DNA from: Pisaster brevispinus
Lineage: Eukaryota > Echinodermata > Asteroidea > Forcipulatida > Asteriidae
DNA length: 64,000 nt
NCBI GenBank assembly: GCA_023634235.1
Contig: JAMKCF010000088.1
Span: forward strand, 124,001-188,000
Direction: 5' to 3'
The notes under the pieces are model-generated. The model was given only the letters and a program-made list of their open reading frames with translations. It did no database searches and had not been told where the DNA came from. The position numbers and the translations under genes are program-made. Below are positions 48,028-59,730 of this stretch, one piece after another. Each line of letters begins with the position of its first letter. Position 1 is the stretch's first letter.

Positions 48028-48155
48028 CTGCACAAAAAATAATCAAATCAAATGTCATTATGCTTGAAAAAAAATGATGAATTGAATTTTCATTAAATCT
48101 CTATGATTTTGAAGTGAAAAACAATATAATAGCCTAAAAGAAAACCAAAAATAGA

Positions 48156-49693
48156 CTAGACATAAGAATTTGTTTGATAACAAATTTGAGGTGTTCGGAT
48201 TCAAGTAAAGCTTACTGGAGTGATCGTGAGCTGTGCTGTTTGTTATTGTGAAAACAGAATGAATAGCTATTAAATAATGTTTTTAAAACGTTTTACAGAA
48301 CTTCCAGATTAGACAGGTTAAAAGGTCAAGACAAGGTCACCAACATATTCATTTTTGTGAAGTATGTGTAGCCCATGTTGAAACAATTATAAAAACTCTG
48401 CAAAAGGCTTCTATTAAAACTGTATTTTGAACTGTTTCAACCTGCCGCCAGATGGCGCTCTTAAATCTTATTTTGTTTAAACCAGACCCTTGTCAGACTA
48501 CAACATCGTTAAAATCAACTCCAAAAAAGTTGCACACTTTTTGGTTCACGAGTTATGTTTTTTTCCATACACAGTACATATTCATAATATACCTGAGCCG
48601 GGATTAGCATCAATTCAATCAGAAAGTTGAAATTAAACCAGGACAAAATAATGATTTTTGAAAGTAAAAAAACAAAACAAAAAACACTAGGCAAGTTCAT
48701 GGATGAAACATATCAACATTATTGTAGAAAAAAAAGGAATGCCCCCTCTGTTTAACGGTGATTTTGAAATAAAGCTTACCATTTTAATCACCGTGTCTAA
48801 AGGGCATACTCAGAGGGCCTAGAGCGCCTTTGGCAGGCATGGTCACGTCGATCGACGTGACGTGGGTCTCGGTGTTTGATGAGAAACAAACCAATGTAGT
48901 TCTTTTTCAGTTGAAGTTTTTGTCATTTAGTCAAAGTCATACAAATCCCTAAAGCAGGTGGACATCTCAGTAAAACCTCCTCTTTTATTCCTTGTTTTCC
49001 ATTAAGCCATCAGACGAGCACAGCAGAACTAAATTCACACTGAACTTTGAATGAGTTTGAGTTTTTCATGTGCGGGACACGTGTTGTTACAACGTACAAG
49101 AATAAGCAACGCAATGATACATTTCCGTTGTGTGGGACTATACGCACAGGCTTCGTGGACTTTGAACCTTATGAATAATGGAGCGGACAGTCAGTTACAG
49201 CGCTTTTCTCCATACACAAATTAACTGTGGTTAATACTAACTTTGGCTGTAACACCCATTTAGGACTAGAAGTTAAGGTCATATTGGCATCATTTCTGTG
49301 CAAAAGTTTCGGAAGGATCACAGATCTACAATTTTATGTAAAAATTGTGATGAAATGATCAGTAGTTTTTGAGATTTGAATTTTTTAAATATTCAACTTC
49401 CGGTTTGAACCGGAAGTCAAGGTCAAATGAGGTCGCATTCAGTGTAGCGTTTTTAGAGTCATACCAGGCCTATCCGATGATGTATAGATTGTAAAAATCC
49501 ATTGTGTAGTTTTGGAGTTATGATTTTTTCAAATATTAAACTTTGATTTAATGTAACTCAACACCTGATGACGTCATCATGACGTAACTGAAGCAGTTTC
49601 ATTTCCTAGTAAATATCTTACTATATGTGAAGTTTCAGGTTCATATGAGCTCGGAAAGGGTGTTTTTGTTAGCGGACAAGGGACGCTGAGAAG

Positions 49694-49725
<32 letters not shown>

Positions 49726-49786
49726 TTAAGAAAGAAAAAAAACGAAAAAAAATAAGAGGTGTTCCGGGCTGAATGCCCGAACACCT
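48156..49786 (-). mobile_element. Helentron-like (HINE-type) element 1, 1631 bp, minus orientation
   Basis: Read on the minus strand it starts at 49786 with AGGTGTTCGGGC, which forms a terminal foldback with its complement. A (TTC)n microsatellite follows at about 49690-49725. It ends with CCGAACACCT (48089+100: 48189-48198), a hairpin (AATTTGTT, loop, AACAAATT at 48167-48186) and CTTATGTCTAG. It is flanked by T on both sides with no target duplication. A 5' terminal repeat repeated inverted and subterminally at the 3' side, a 3' hairpin and TT insertion are the known Helentron/HINE hallmarks. No Rep/helicase frame is present, so it is non-autonomous. The 1.3-1.6 kb interior matches element 2 in inverse orientation. 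Confidence 0.7.
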
Positions 49787-50119
49787 AAAGATAACGGCTT
49801 GTGAATAATTTGAAAGTTGAACAATCATTAAGGTGAGATATTGTAAGGGACAGGACAACATGAGGTTCAGAAAAGTTGAAGAGACGGCACATCACTTGCT
49901 CATAAACATTTTAAGAATTAGCACGGTTTAAGAACTAAGGAGAAATGAAATTTTTCTTTATACCTAAGAGAAGGAGGGAATGATGGATAGCCATCTAAAA
50001 CATGACATTCCAAGTTGACCTACATAGAAGCATCTTCTGATGAAAGAAGCTTTGTCTATGATGGACACTTCTCTTGAATCAGTAAATTATCTGCAAACAA
50101 AATAAGATTCACAGTTGTT
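49787..50119 (-). repeat. monomer field fragment with cassette C25
   Basis: Short stretch of the field left between Helentron-like element 1 and the LINE insertion. Confidence 0.75.
49964..50090 (-). other. cassette C25, 127 nt
   Basis: Acceptor 'ttgtttgcag', donor 'gtataaag'. Close to C9 and with the same TAG. Confidence 0.5.
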
Positions 50120-50984
50120 CCGCGCTCCAAAAGGAAGGCTGGGGACAATTCATTCTCTGTTGTTGCCCCAAGATTGTGGAACGAGCTGCCGTGTGCTATC
50201 AGGGAAGTGGCATCTACTACGACCTTCAAGCGCCAACTTAAAACTCACCTATTTCCCAGCTTATGATATTTTTGTTTTAACCCTTTCGTTACCGAACTGT
50301 TTGGACATAAACAACCGCTGGTGACCGCATTGTTTGACCACTCAAGCGTGAAGCACACATTCTTGCACAACAGAAAGCTTTCGTTCAAAGGCCACTTTTA
50401 CAAACTCCATTATCTCCTTGAAGATATTGTTTTACAGCAAAAAAAGTAAAACAAAAGTTCTTCCTTATTGAATTCCCTTTCATATAACCTAAAACTCATT
50501 GAGATTGGTCCAATAAATGTCAAAGTTCTTGGTCTTTCTTTCCTCAGTGCAATCTGTAATCCCAAACACTTTTTTGTACACAACCATATGGCGCTCCGTA
50601 GGTGTTTGGCATTTTGGATCTTCCAACTCCAATTTGAAGAGATTGCATAATAGCAACCTTATTTTATTTTACCACCATTGGAAAGATCCGATCTCTCTCT
50701 TTCCAATGATGGTAAGCTTGGGTATGGAGGGTGAACATGGACAAAACTACAACTTTATTACAAATGGCCTTTATGCTCAGGCTTGAGTGCCTTTTTGTGT
50801 GCAAGCTTGGTCGACTAAAGTCGCCAATGGTAAGGAAGAGGGGGTATGAGTGCAGTCGACTAAAGTCGCCTATGGTAACGAAAGGGTTAATGCATTTTCT
50901 TTATGTTTTTGAATTTAATTTGATGTTGATTGTGAGGCGCTGTGTTCTTTGTAGAGCGCCATATAAATGCCTTGTATTATTATT
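50120..50984 (+). mobile_element. LINE 3' end (CR1/L2-like), 5'-truncated, with nested insertions
   Basis: Starts within the end of an ORF2-type C-terminus ('SVVAPRLWNELP', then 'FKRQLKTHLF'), followed by a 3' UTR ending 'gcgccatataaatgccttg' and an (ATT)n tail. The tail resumes at 52384-52396 after the Helentron-like element 2. A 7-bp target duplication AGTTGTT flanks the whole insertion (50113-50119 and 52397-52403). The uninterrupted site is seen at cassette C9 (30.86 kb). Confidence 0.75.
50281..50886. mobile_element. piggyBac-like MITE, 606 bp
   Basis: 13-bp perfect terminal inverted repeats (CCCTTTCGTTACC at 50281-50293, complement at 50874-50886) flanked by TTAA on both sides (50277-50280, 50887-50890). 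TTAA duplication with CCC termini is the piggyBac signature. No transposase frame. It is inserted in the LINE 3' UTR. Confidence 0.8.
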
Positions 50985-52383
50985 AGGTGTTCGGACAAAA
51001 GTCCGAAGACCTCTTCTTATTGTTCGTTTTTTTTTTTTTTTTTTTACTTCTTCAGCTTCTTCTCGCCGTCGATTGTCCGCTAACAAAGACACACTTCCTA
51101 AGCTCACATAAACTTGAAACTTTAAACATAGTTAGATATTCATTAGTAGATGAAACCATTTTGGGTTTCGTCATGATGACGTCATCAGGTGTCGAGTTAC
51201 GTTAAATCAAAGTTTAATAATTGAAAAAATCATAACTCCAAAACAACACAATGGATTTTCACAATCTATACATCATCGGATAGGCCTGGTATGACTCTAA
51301 AAACGCTACACTGAACGCGACCTCATTTGACCTTGACTTCCGGTTCAAACCGGAAGTTGAATATTTAAAAAATTCATATCTCAAAAACCACTGATCATTT
51401 CATCATAATTTTTACATCAGATTGTAGTTCTGTTATCCTTCCGAAACTTTTGCACAGAAATTATGCCAATATGACCTTAACTTCTGGTCCTAAATGGGTG
51501 TTACAGCCAATGCTAGTATTAACCGCAGTTAATTCGTGTATAGAGAAAAGCGCCTGAACTGACTGTCCGCTCCATTATTCATAAGGTTCAAAGTCCACGA
51601 AGCCTGTGTGTGCAACACGAAGCCTGTGTGTACAGTCCCACGTAATGAAAACCATAAGGTTCAAAGTCCACGAAGCCTGTGTGTACAGTCCCACGTAATG
51701 AAAACCATAAGGTTCAAAGTCCACGAAGCCTGTGCGTACAGTCCCACATAACAGAAACATTCCACAGGATGGCGCTATACCAAAGAACTGTTAATGCTTT
51801 TATCCCGCTCTGGAATTTTATTATTTGCTCGCTCTGTGACAGATGCTGCCTCGGAAATCTACGTCATTTAAATGTTAAATGGGTAAGAGACCCTGGGTTG
51901 CTTTTTTGCGGGATTATACAAAGATAATATAGGTCTTCGATTTTAATTGTTTGCATGAAATTACGTGTCCTCTACTTCCAGTTAAAACCGAAAGTGCATT
52001 GTAATTAAAAGTGGCAACTTTTTATGGAGTTGATTTTAACAATGTTGCAGTCTGACAAGGGTCTGGTTAAAAACAAAATTAAGAGCGCCATCTTGCGGTG
52101 GGTTAAAAACAGTTCAAAATACAGTTTTACTAGAAGCCTTTGGCAGAGTTTTTATAATTATTTCAACATGGGCTTCACATATTTCACAGAAATGAATATG
52201 TTGGTGACCTTGTCTTGACATTTTAACAAACAACTGTTCATGCTTTTATCCCGCTCTGAAATATTATCTGTCGTACTAAGTTATGTTTTTTCGGTTTTCT
52301 TTTTGAAAACACTACCTCTGCTAACTCGAAAATGTCTACACCGAACACCTTGTTTTTGTTACGGAACAAAAACTTATGTCTAG
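50985..52383 (+). mobile_element. Helentron-like (HINE-type) element 2, 1399 bp
   Basis: Starts with AGGTGTTCGGAC and a 12-bp-arm foldback (50985-51012), then a T-rich and (TTC)-rich stretch. It ends with CCGAACACCT (52341-52350), a perfect 9-bp hairpin (GTTTTTGTT/AACAAAAAC, 52352-52373) and CTTATGTCTAG. It sits between T residues in the (TTA)n tail of the LINE. Relative to element 1 the interior is inverted and diverged by scattered substitutions and indels. Only non-coding sequence is seen. Confidence 0.7.
51575..51750 (+). repeat. tandem repeat (~60 bp x 3) inside element 2
   Basis: Units contain 'aaggttcaaagtccacgaag' and 'cctgtgtgtacagtcccac'. Element 1 has a single equivalent, so this is an expansion specific to element 2. 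Confidence 0.75.
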
Positions 52384-52771
52384 TTATTATTATTATAGTT
52401 GTTAAGGTTTCTTCAAATGTCATTATGCAAATTTAAGAATTGGAAAAACACTAGAGCGTTTACATTTTGAGGGACTGAATAATGTGAGTCTCAAAGAAAA
52501 TCCAAGAGAGCACAACAACGTCTCGTGAATAATTTGAAAGTTCAATAATCATTTCGGTAGAAATTTATGAGCGACAAGCGACATACGATTTAGATAAAAA
52601 ATGATAAGATGACACAATATTGGCTCGCAAACAATGTAAGAGTTGAAACATCATCACATATCTTCAGAGAAAATGATGAGATGAAATGATATTGGCTCTT
52701 GAACAATTTAAGAGATGAAAATCATTGCGCTTGGTTTAAGAACTAAGGAGAAATGAAATGTTTCATTATAC

Positions 52772-52888
52772 CTCAGAGAAGGAGGGAGTGATGCATAGTA
52801 ATCCCCAAAATAGCATTCCCAGTTGACGTTGACAAAAGCATCTTCTGAAGAAAGAACCTTGGACACTACTTTTGAATCACTGAATAAT
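52772..52888 (-). other. cassette C26, 117 nt
   Basis: Acceptor 'ttgtttgcag', donor 'gtataatg'. Open throughout, but starting in a different frame; the second half joins the shared frame ('SSEDAF', then 'YASLPPSLR'). Confidence 0.5.
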
Positions 52889-53474
52889 CTGCAAACAAAA
52901 TAAAACACACTTTTGTAAATATTTATCAAATGTCACACTGCTTGGAGAAATTAAAGAATCGTCACATTGTTTCATGAACAATTCAAGAGTTGAAAATCAA
53001 TTCACAGAGCTAGACAACTAATAAGAAATGACCATCAATAAGGTGCAAGTTGTGAGGGACATGACACGATGGCACAACGTTGGCTCCTGAACTAATTTAG
53101 AGTTGAAATATACTTACATGTCTAAGATTTTGAGGTACTACACAACAAAAGCTTTAAAAAAAACCAAAGACAGCACAACATTGGCTTGTGTATAATTTAA
53201 AAGTTGAACAATGATTAAGGTGCTAAGTTATGAGGGACTAGACAACATGGGGTTCCATTGTTTTGTTGGCAATTTAAGAGTTTAAAATCAATGCACAGGG
53301 CTAAACAACTGAGGAGAAATGACCATTATTAAGAGGGCAAGTTATGAGGGACAGGAAAACACGAGGTTCAGAGAAAATGATGAGACGACACATCATTGCC
53401 TCATAAAAAAATTTCATGTAGACACAGCAATGAGGGTTGCTTAAACTTAAAAGAATTGACATTTCTTAACGCAC

Positions 53475-53600
53475 CTTAGAAGAGGAGGCAGTGGTGCATA
53501 GTCATCCCAAACATGACACTCCAACTTGGCCTTGATAGAAGCATCTTGATAGAAGCATCTCTTTGCTCATGATGAATGCTCTCTTCAACCAGTGAATAAT
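53475..53600 (-). other. cassette C27, 126 nt
   Basis: C1 type with a short internal duplication ('gatagaagcatctt' repeated). Donor 'gtgcgtta', acceptor 'ttttggag'. Confidence 0.5.
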
Positions 53601-54011
53601 CTCCAAAAAAGAAATAAGACACACTGTCATAAACACTATCTAAAATTGTGCTTGGGCAAAATTTAAGAAACAGTACAACACTGGCATGTGAGTAATTTGA
53701 GAGCTGATAAATATAAGAGCAACAAGTTATGAAGGACTGGACAAGTTGTGAGGGACAGGACAACATAATGGTCAGAGAAAATGAAGAAACATCATTTATT
53801 TTATAATTTTATAAATGACAAATCATCACATCGGTTAATATTTGATGGACTTGATGGAAAACCCTCAAAGATGCTAAGTTACGAGGGACTGGACAACATG
53901 GGGTTCCAAGAAGTTAAAGAGACGGCACATCATTGTTTCGCAAACAATTAAAGAGATGAAAATCCATGCGCAGCTATAAAGAACTACGAAGAAATAACAA
54001 AATCAACATAC

Positions 54012-54138
54012 CTCAGGAAAAGAGGGAGTGATGCATAGTCATCCAAAAATGATGTTCTCAGTTGACCTGGATAGGAACATCTTCTCTTTGAAAGAAGCTT
54101 TGTCAATGATGGTTACTTCTTTGGAATCAATGAGTAAT
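54012..54138 (-). other. cassette C28, 127 nt
   Basis: Nearly identical to C2 and C4, with 'gtatgttg' donor and 'cttgtttgcag' acceptor, despite lying over 30 kb away. Confidence 0.55.
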
Positions 54139-55116
54139 CTGCAAACAAGATAACACACACTCTGTTGTAAACATTTATCAAATGACATCGTATTTGAAGA
54201 AAATGACAAGACGGATCTGAAAGATTGAAGAGACGTCACAACAATGGCTTTTCAACATCTTCAGAGTTGAAATATCTTCACATCGGTTTATTTTTTAGGG
54301 ACTTGACAAAAGGAGCCTCAAAGAAAATCAAAGTAAGAAAAAATTATTGGCTCGTGAATAATTTGAAAGTTCAATAATCATTTAGGTACCAAGTTATGAG
54401 AGACAGGACAACATGCGATTCAGAGAAAATGATGAGACGACTCAATATTGGCTCGTGAACAAATGACGAGTAAAAATGTCACTACATGTCTAAGATTTTG
54501 AGGGACTACACAATAAGAGCCTCAAAGAAAACCAAAGACAGCTAAACATCAGCTGGTCAATAATTTAAAAGTTTAACAATCATTTAGAAGGTAAGTTACA
54601 AGGGACAGGACAACATGAGGTGCAGAAGAAATTATGAAACAGCACAACATTTGCTCATGAACAATTTTAGAGTTCAAATATCATAATTTTAAAACATTTT
54701 GAGGGACTATGCAACAACAGCCTGAAAAAACCAAAGACAGTACACCGACTCAAAAGTAATTTTAAAGTTCAACAATCATTTAGGTGGCATATTATAAGGA
54801 CCAAACAAAATGAGGTTCAGAGAAAATGAAACGAATTGGCACAAGATTGGCTCGTGAACAATTTAGAGTTGAAATATTTTTACATTTCTTATATTTGGAG
54901 GGGTTACACAATAAGAGTCTAAATAAAACCAAGGATAGCCCAACATTGGCTTGTGAATAATTTGAGAGTTGAAAAATCACAAAAGTGCCAAATTGTGAGG
55001 GACACGACAACATGAGGCTCCGAGAATTAGAAGAGACGTCACAACGAACAATTAAAGAGTTGAAAATCAGTGTGCAGGGATAAAGAACTAAATAGAAATG
55101 ACATTTTTCAACTCAC

Positions 55117-55244
55117 CTCAGAAAATGAGGGAGTGATGCAAAGTCATCAAACAAATTAAAATTCCAAGGTGACCTTGATAGGAACATCTTCTGATGAAAG
55201 AGGCTTTGTCAATGCTGGATACTTCTCTTGATTTAGTGAATAAT
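55117..55244 (-). other. cassette C29, 128 nt
   Basis: Acceptor 'tctttttgcag', donor 'gtgagttg'. Open for about 29 codons, then TAA. Confidence 0.5.
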
Positions 55245-55878
55245 CTGCAAAAAGAAATAAGACACTCTGTCCTACACACTTCATCTAAAATTGTGCTTGG
55301 GCAAAACTTAAGTAGCAGTACAACACTGGCACATGAACAATTTGAAGGTTGAAAAACATTACTTTGCCAAATATACAATAAGAAAACCAAATACAGCACA
55401 GCATAAGCTCTGAAATAATTTGAGAGCTGATAAATATTAGAGTAACAAGTTTTGATGGACTGGAGAGATATTTTTGGGGAAATTGAAAAGACTGCACAAC
55501 ATCAGCTGTTCGGAAATTTAAAGATTATGACTGGTATATTTTTTGCAAACAAAATAATACATATGTTCTTAAACATGTTATCAATAATCATCACAGTGGG
55601 GGAACAATTTGAAATTTGAAATACCACAAGATTGTTAAGTTTTTGAGAGACTAGACAACAGGAGCCTCAAAGAAAACCAAAGACAGCACAACATCAGCTC
55701 TGGAATAATTTGAGAGTTGAATAATCATTAAGGTGCCAAACTATGAGGAACTGGACACCTTGAGGTTTCGAGAAATGGAAGAGATGTCACAATATTATTT
55801 TGTAAACAATTAGAGAGTTGAAAAACATTGCACAGGGTTACAAAACTATTAAAGGAGAATTTACATTTTTCTACATAC

Positions 55879-56009
55879 CTTCAAAGAGAAAGGGGCAATG
55901 AATAGCCATCCACAAAATGACATTCCAAGCAAACTTACATAGAAGCAACTTCTGATGACAATCCATCTTGGATACTTCTCTTCAATTTGAGATTTGAAAT
56001 ATCATCAGT
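55879..56009 (-). other. diverged cassette C30
   Basis: Donor 'gtatgtag' and a diverged interior; the acceptor side is 'ctgtgtgcaa' and no longer ends in AG at the expected base. Furthest upstream copy on the minus strand. Confidence 0.4.
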
Positions 56010-56541
56010 GAGCAAATTGCACACAGAAAAAGGCAGACTGTCGTAAACGTTTATCAAATGTCATCATGTTTGACAATGCTGAGACGGCACAACACTGGCT
56101 CATGAACAATTTAATAGTTGAAAATCATTGGAGTGCTTAATTTTTGAGGAACTAGAGCCTCAAAGAAAACCAAAGACAGCATATCATTGATCAAAAAGTA
56201 ATTTAAGTTCAACAATCATTTAGGTTGCAAGTTATGAGAGACTGAACAAAATTAGGTTCAGAGAAAATGAGATGAGACAGCACAATATTGGCTCGTGGAC
56301 AATTTAGAGTTGAAATATATTTGCATCTCTTATATTTGGAGGGACTACATAACAAGGGCCTAAAAAAATTAACAAAGACAGTACAACATCAGCTTGTGAA
56401 TATTTTGAGAGTTGAACTATCAATAAGATGCTAAGTTATGAGGGACTGGACAAATAGGGTTTGAAAAAAACTGAAAAGATGGCAAAACATTGTGTTGTGA
56501 ACAATTTAAGAGTTGAAAATCATTAGAGCGCTTAATTGAGG

Positions 56542-58213
56542 AAAGTTATCGGACAGTGTGCATCAAAGTCATGCAACCTTGACCCCATCCCAACCTGGCT
56601 CTTGAAGGCTTGTCTCGACGAACTCCTTCCTACAATCACACACATCATGAACTTGTCACTGTCATCTGGCTCTTTTCCAGGATCCTTCAAATTATCACAC
56701 GTGATTCCTGTGCTGAAGAAACCTCACCTTGATCGCAATATTTTCTCGACTATAGGCCGATTTCTAACATCTCGTTTCTGGGGAAGGTTCTCGAGAAAAT
56801 TGTCTCTGCCCAACTGCGAGTTTATCTTGAACAACATGGACTCCTACCAGAAATGCAATCAGCCTATCGTAAATTTCACTCTACGGAAACAGCACTTGTT
56901 CGAGTCTGCAACGACCTCCTTTCCGCAATTGATAGAGGCTTCGAAGCTATTGTTGTCCTTTTAGACTACTCATCGGCATTCGACACTATTAATCACACAG
57001 TTGCCTTGGAGAGGTTCAAGCGGTCATACGGCATAGATGGTCTGGCTCTCCAGCTACTCAGCTCGTATTTTGAAGGATGGACTCAAGTTGTAAAGGTGAA
57101 TGACTCCTTCTCAAGACCATCTCCACTATCGTCTGGAGATCCACAAGGATCGGTCATGGGACCGCTGGAATTCATCCTTTACACTGGCCCTTTAGGTGGC
57201 ATCATCAAAGCACATCAAGGTGTTCATCACACAGTATACGCTGACGATACACAGCTTTACGTCATACTCAAGCAGAGTGAGCACACTGAGTCTATGAAGC
57301 AGCTATCAGACTGTGTTGCTGATATTCGGACATGGTCAAGCCACAAAGGTCTGCAGCTTAATTCATCTAAGACTGAAGTACTCCAAGTCACCTCACAGTT
57401 CCGAACATCACAACCTATTGCACTCATCTCCGTAGTCCACGACAACATCATCCCATCAAAGACAGTTAGAGATCTTGGAGTCACCCTTGATCACCAATTA
57501 ACCCTACAACACATCAAGAACACGTGTCGTTCTTCTGCCTATGGGATCCACAAGATCGGAAAGCTTAGACGCTACTTAGACCAAAGTACCACTGAACGAC
57601 TGGTTCATGCTTTCACTACTTCTCACCTTGATTACTATAACAGTCTCTACATCAACCTTCCTCAATCCCACATTGCTCCCCTCCAATGAATACAGAACTC
57701 AGCAGCCCGTCTAGTTTCCCATTCTGCACTCCTTACACTAGCTCCCTGTATCTCAAAGGATCCAATTCAAAGTTCTTACTCTTGCATACAAAGTTAGACA
57801 TGGCCTAGCTCCTAAATATATCTCAGAATTACTCATTCCCAAAAAGCAACCTACGTCTCGTGTTCTCCGTTCATCGTCTACTGCCCACCTGGAATTCAAA
57901 ACTGGTCCTTTCCCCCGCACTCGCTACGGAAAATGCGCCTTCTCAATTGCCACACCCACTCTCTGGAACAACCTTCCCATCCACATCCGTGCCTCCACTA
58001 CACTGGACTCATTTAAGACTGCTCTCAAAACTCACTTATTTAGATTCACCTAAGCTGTTACAGTTTCAGCTATTTCATCCCACTTCAAATTGTAAAAAAA
58101 AATTAACGTTCACTTAATGGTCTTTTATAGTGTATTTAATTACTTTTATGTTTCAGCGCTTAGAAACCCTGTATTAAGCGCTATATAAATGCATGTTATT
58201 ATTATTATTATTG
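56542..58213 (+). pseudogene. CR1/L2-like LINE, 5'-truncated, frameshifted reverse transcriptase
   Basis: Codes for part of a non-LTR reverse transcriptase. The first frame (56542-56745) holds 'LDPIPTWLLKACLDELLP' and 'SHVIPVLKKP'. A frameshift near 56745 moves to the frame carrying 'RPISNISFLGKVLEKIV', 'SAYRKFHSTETAL', 'LDYSSAFDTINH', 'GDPQGSVMGPL' and the catalytic 'VYADDTQLY' (to 57689). A TGA then interrupts, and the C-terminus survives in pieces to about 58050 ('ATPTLWNNLP', then 'FKTALKTHLFRF'). The 3' end is 'gcgctatataaatgcatg' plus (TTA)n. A 6-bp target duplication TTGAGG is seen at 56536-56541 and 58214-58219. No endonuclease domain, so truncated on insertion and now inactive. Jockey/CR1/L2 group by motif and microsatellite tail; clade not fixed. 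Confidence 0.85.
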
Positions 58214-58219
58214 TTGAGG

Positions 58220-58610
58220 GACTAGGCAACCTGAACCTAAAAGAAAAGAAAAGACAGCACAACATTGGCTTGGCCTTCTTTGAGAATGGAACGGTCTTAA
58301 AGGTGGAAAGTTATAAGGCCAGGACAACATAATGTTGAGAGAAAATGATAAGACTTTCTAACATTGGCTTGTGAACATTTTTAATGTTGACAAATCATCA
58401 CATCGGTTAAATTTTGATGGATTCGACAGCACGAGCCTCAAAGAAGACCAAAGACAGAATAGCAACGACTGGTGAATGTTTTGAAAGTTCAATAATCATT
58501 TAGGTGGCAAGTTAGAAGGGACTAGAAAACATTGTCTCTTGAAGAGTTTAAGAGTTGAAATATCATCACAAGGGTTAATTTTTGAAGGAGCCCTGAAAAC
58601 AGCAGCATCT
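58220..58610 (-). repeat. monomer field, last part
   Basis: A few diverged monomers; the field ends where the 48-bp satellite family starts. Confidence 0.7.
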
Positions 58611-59730
58611 TTTAAGACAGTTTGCTATTCCTGTATCCGAATCAATCTTTGTGCTTAGTTTAAGACAGTTTGCTATTCCTGTACCTTTTACAATCTACTA
58701 GCATAGATTAAGACAGATTACCATCCTTGTACCTGAACCATTCTTTGAGCTTGGTTTAACAGTTTGCTATTCCTGTACTCGAATCATTCTTCACGCTTGG
58801 TTTAAGAAACTTTGCTTGACCTTTACCTGACACAATCTACTATTATAGTTTAAGCCTTTTTTTGCTCCCAAATAATTTTTCGCACTTAGTTTGAGACATT
58901 TTGCTTTTCCTGTACCTGACATAAATCTACTAGTTTGCTATTCCTGTACCAGACACACTTTAATAGCACAGTTTAAGATAGTTTGCTTTTCCTGTACAAG
59001 ACACAATTTACTACCACAATTTCAGACAGTTTGCTATTTTTGTACCTTACACAATCTACCAGCATAGATTACGACAGTTTGCCATCCTTGTACCAGAACC
59101 TTTCTTTGGGCTTGGCTTGAGACTGTTTGCTATTCCCGTACCTGACACAATCTACTAGCATAGTTTAAGACAGTTTGCTATTCCTTTACCTGAATCAATC
59201 TTCGCGCTTGGTTTAAGACAGTTTGCTCATCCTGTACTTTATACAATCTACTAGAAGAGTTTAGACACTCCGCTATTCCTATTCTCCAATCATTTTTATC
59301 GCTTAGTTTAAGACAGTTTGCTATTCCTGTACCTTACACATCTACTAGCATAGATTAAGACAGTTTGCTGTTCTCAAACCTGAACCAATCTTTGCACTTG
59401 GTTTAAGACAGTTTTCTATTCCTGTAATTGACACAATCTACTAGTATAGTTTAAGACGGTTTGCTGTCCCTTTACCCAAACCATTCTTCACGCTTGGTTT
59501 TAGACAGTTTGCTATTCCTGTATTCGACATAATCTACTAGTATAGTTTCAGACAGTTTCTTATTTTTGTAACCAAATCATTCGTTGTGCTTGGTTTAAGA
59601 CAGTTTGCTATTCTTGTTCTTAACACAATCTACTAGCATAAAGACAATTTGCTCTGAATTTCTGTACCTGAATCATTCGTCATGCTTGGTTTAATACAGT
59701 TTGCTATTCCTGTACTTTAAACAATCTATT
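58611..59730 (+). repeat. 48-bp satellite family, second block
   Basis: Units of about 45-50 bp around 'tttaagacagtttgctattc'. Two types alternate: one has 'cctgacacaatctactagca', the other 'gaatcattcttcacgcttgg'. This makes a dimeric repeat near 95 bp. It is related to 20.33-20.95 kb ('tttgctattc', then 'tacc', then 'cagtttaagaca'). Confidence 0.85.

Larger units (their letters stand above)
40431..48155 (-). repeat. monomer field, second part
   Basis: Continues the field interrupted by the SINE array. Sequences on both sides of the array (35.1-36.4 and 40.4-42.5 kb) align in order with 43.2-46.6 kb, so a block of over 3 kb was duplicated. The block 27.6-29.6 kb aligns with 46.2-48.1 kb in the same way. 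Confidence 0.8.
52397..56541 (-). repeat. monomer field, third part
   Basis: Continues the field after the transposon nest. Blocks here align with 22.1-23.6 kb and 29.6-31.9 kb. Confidence 0.8.
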
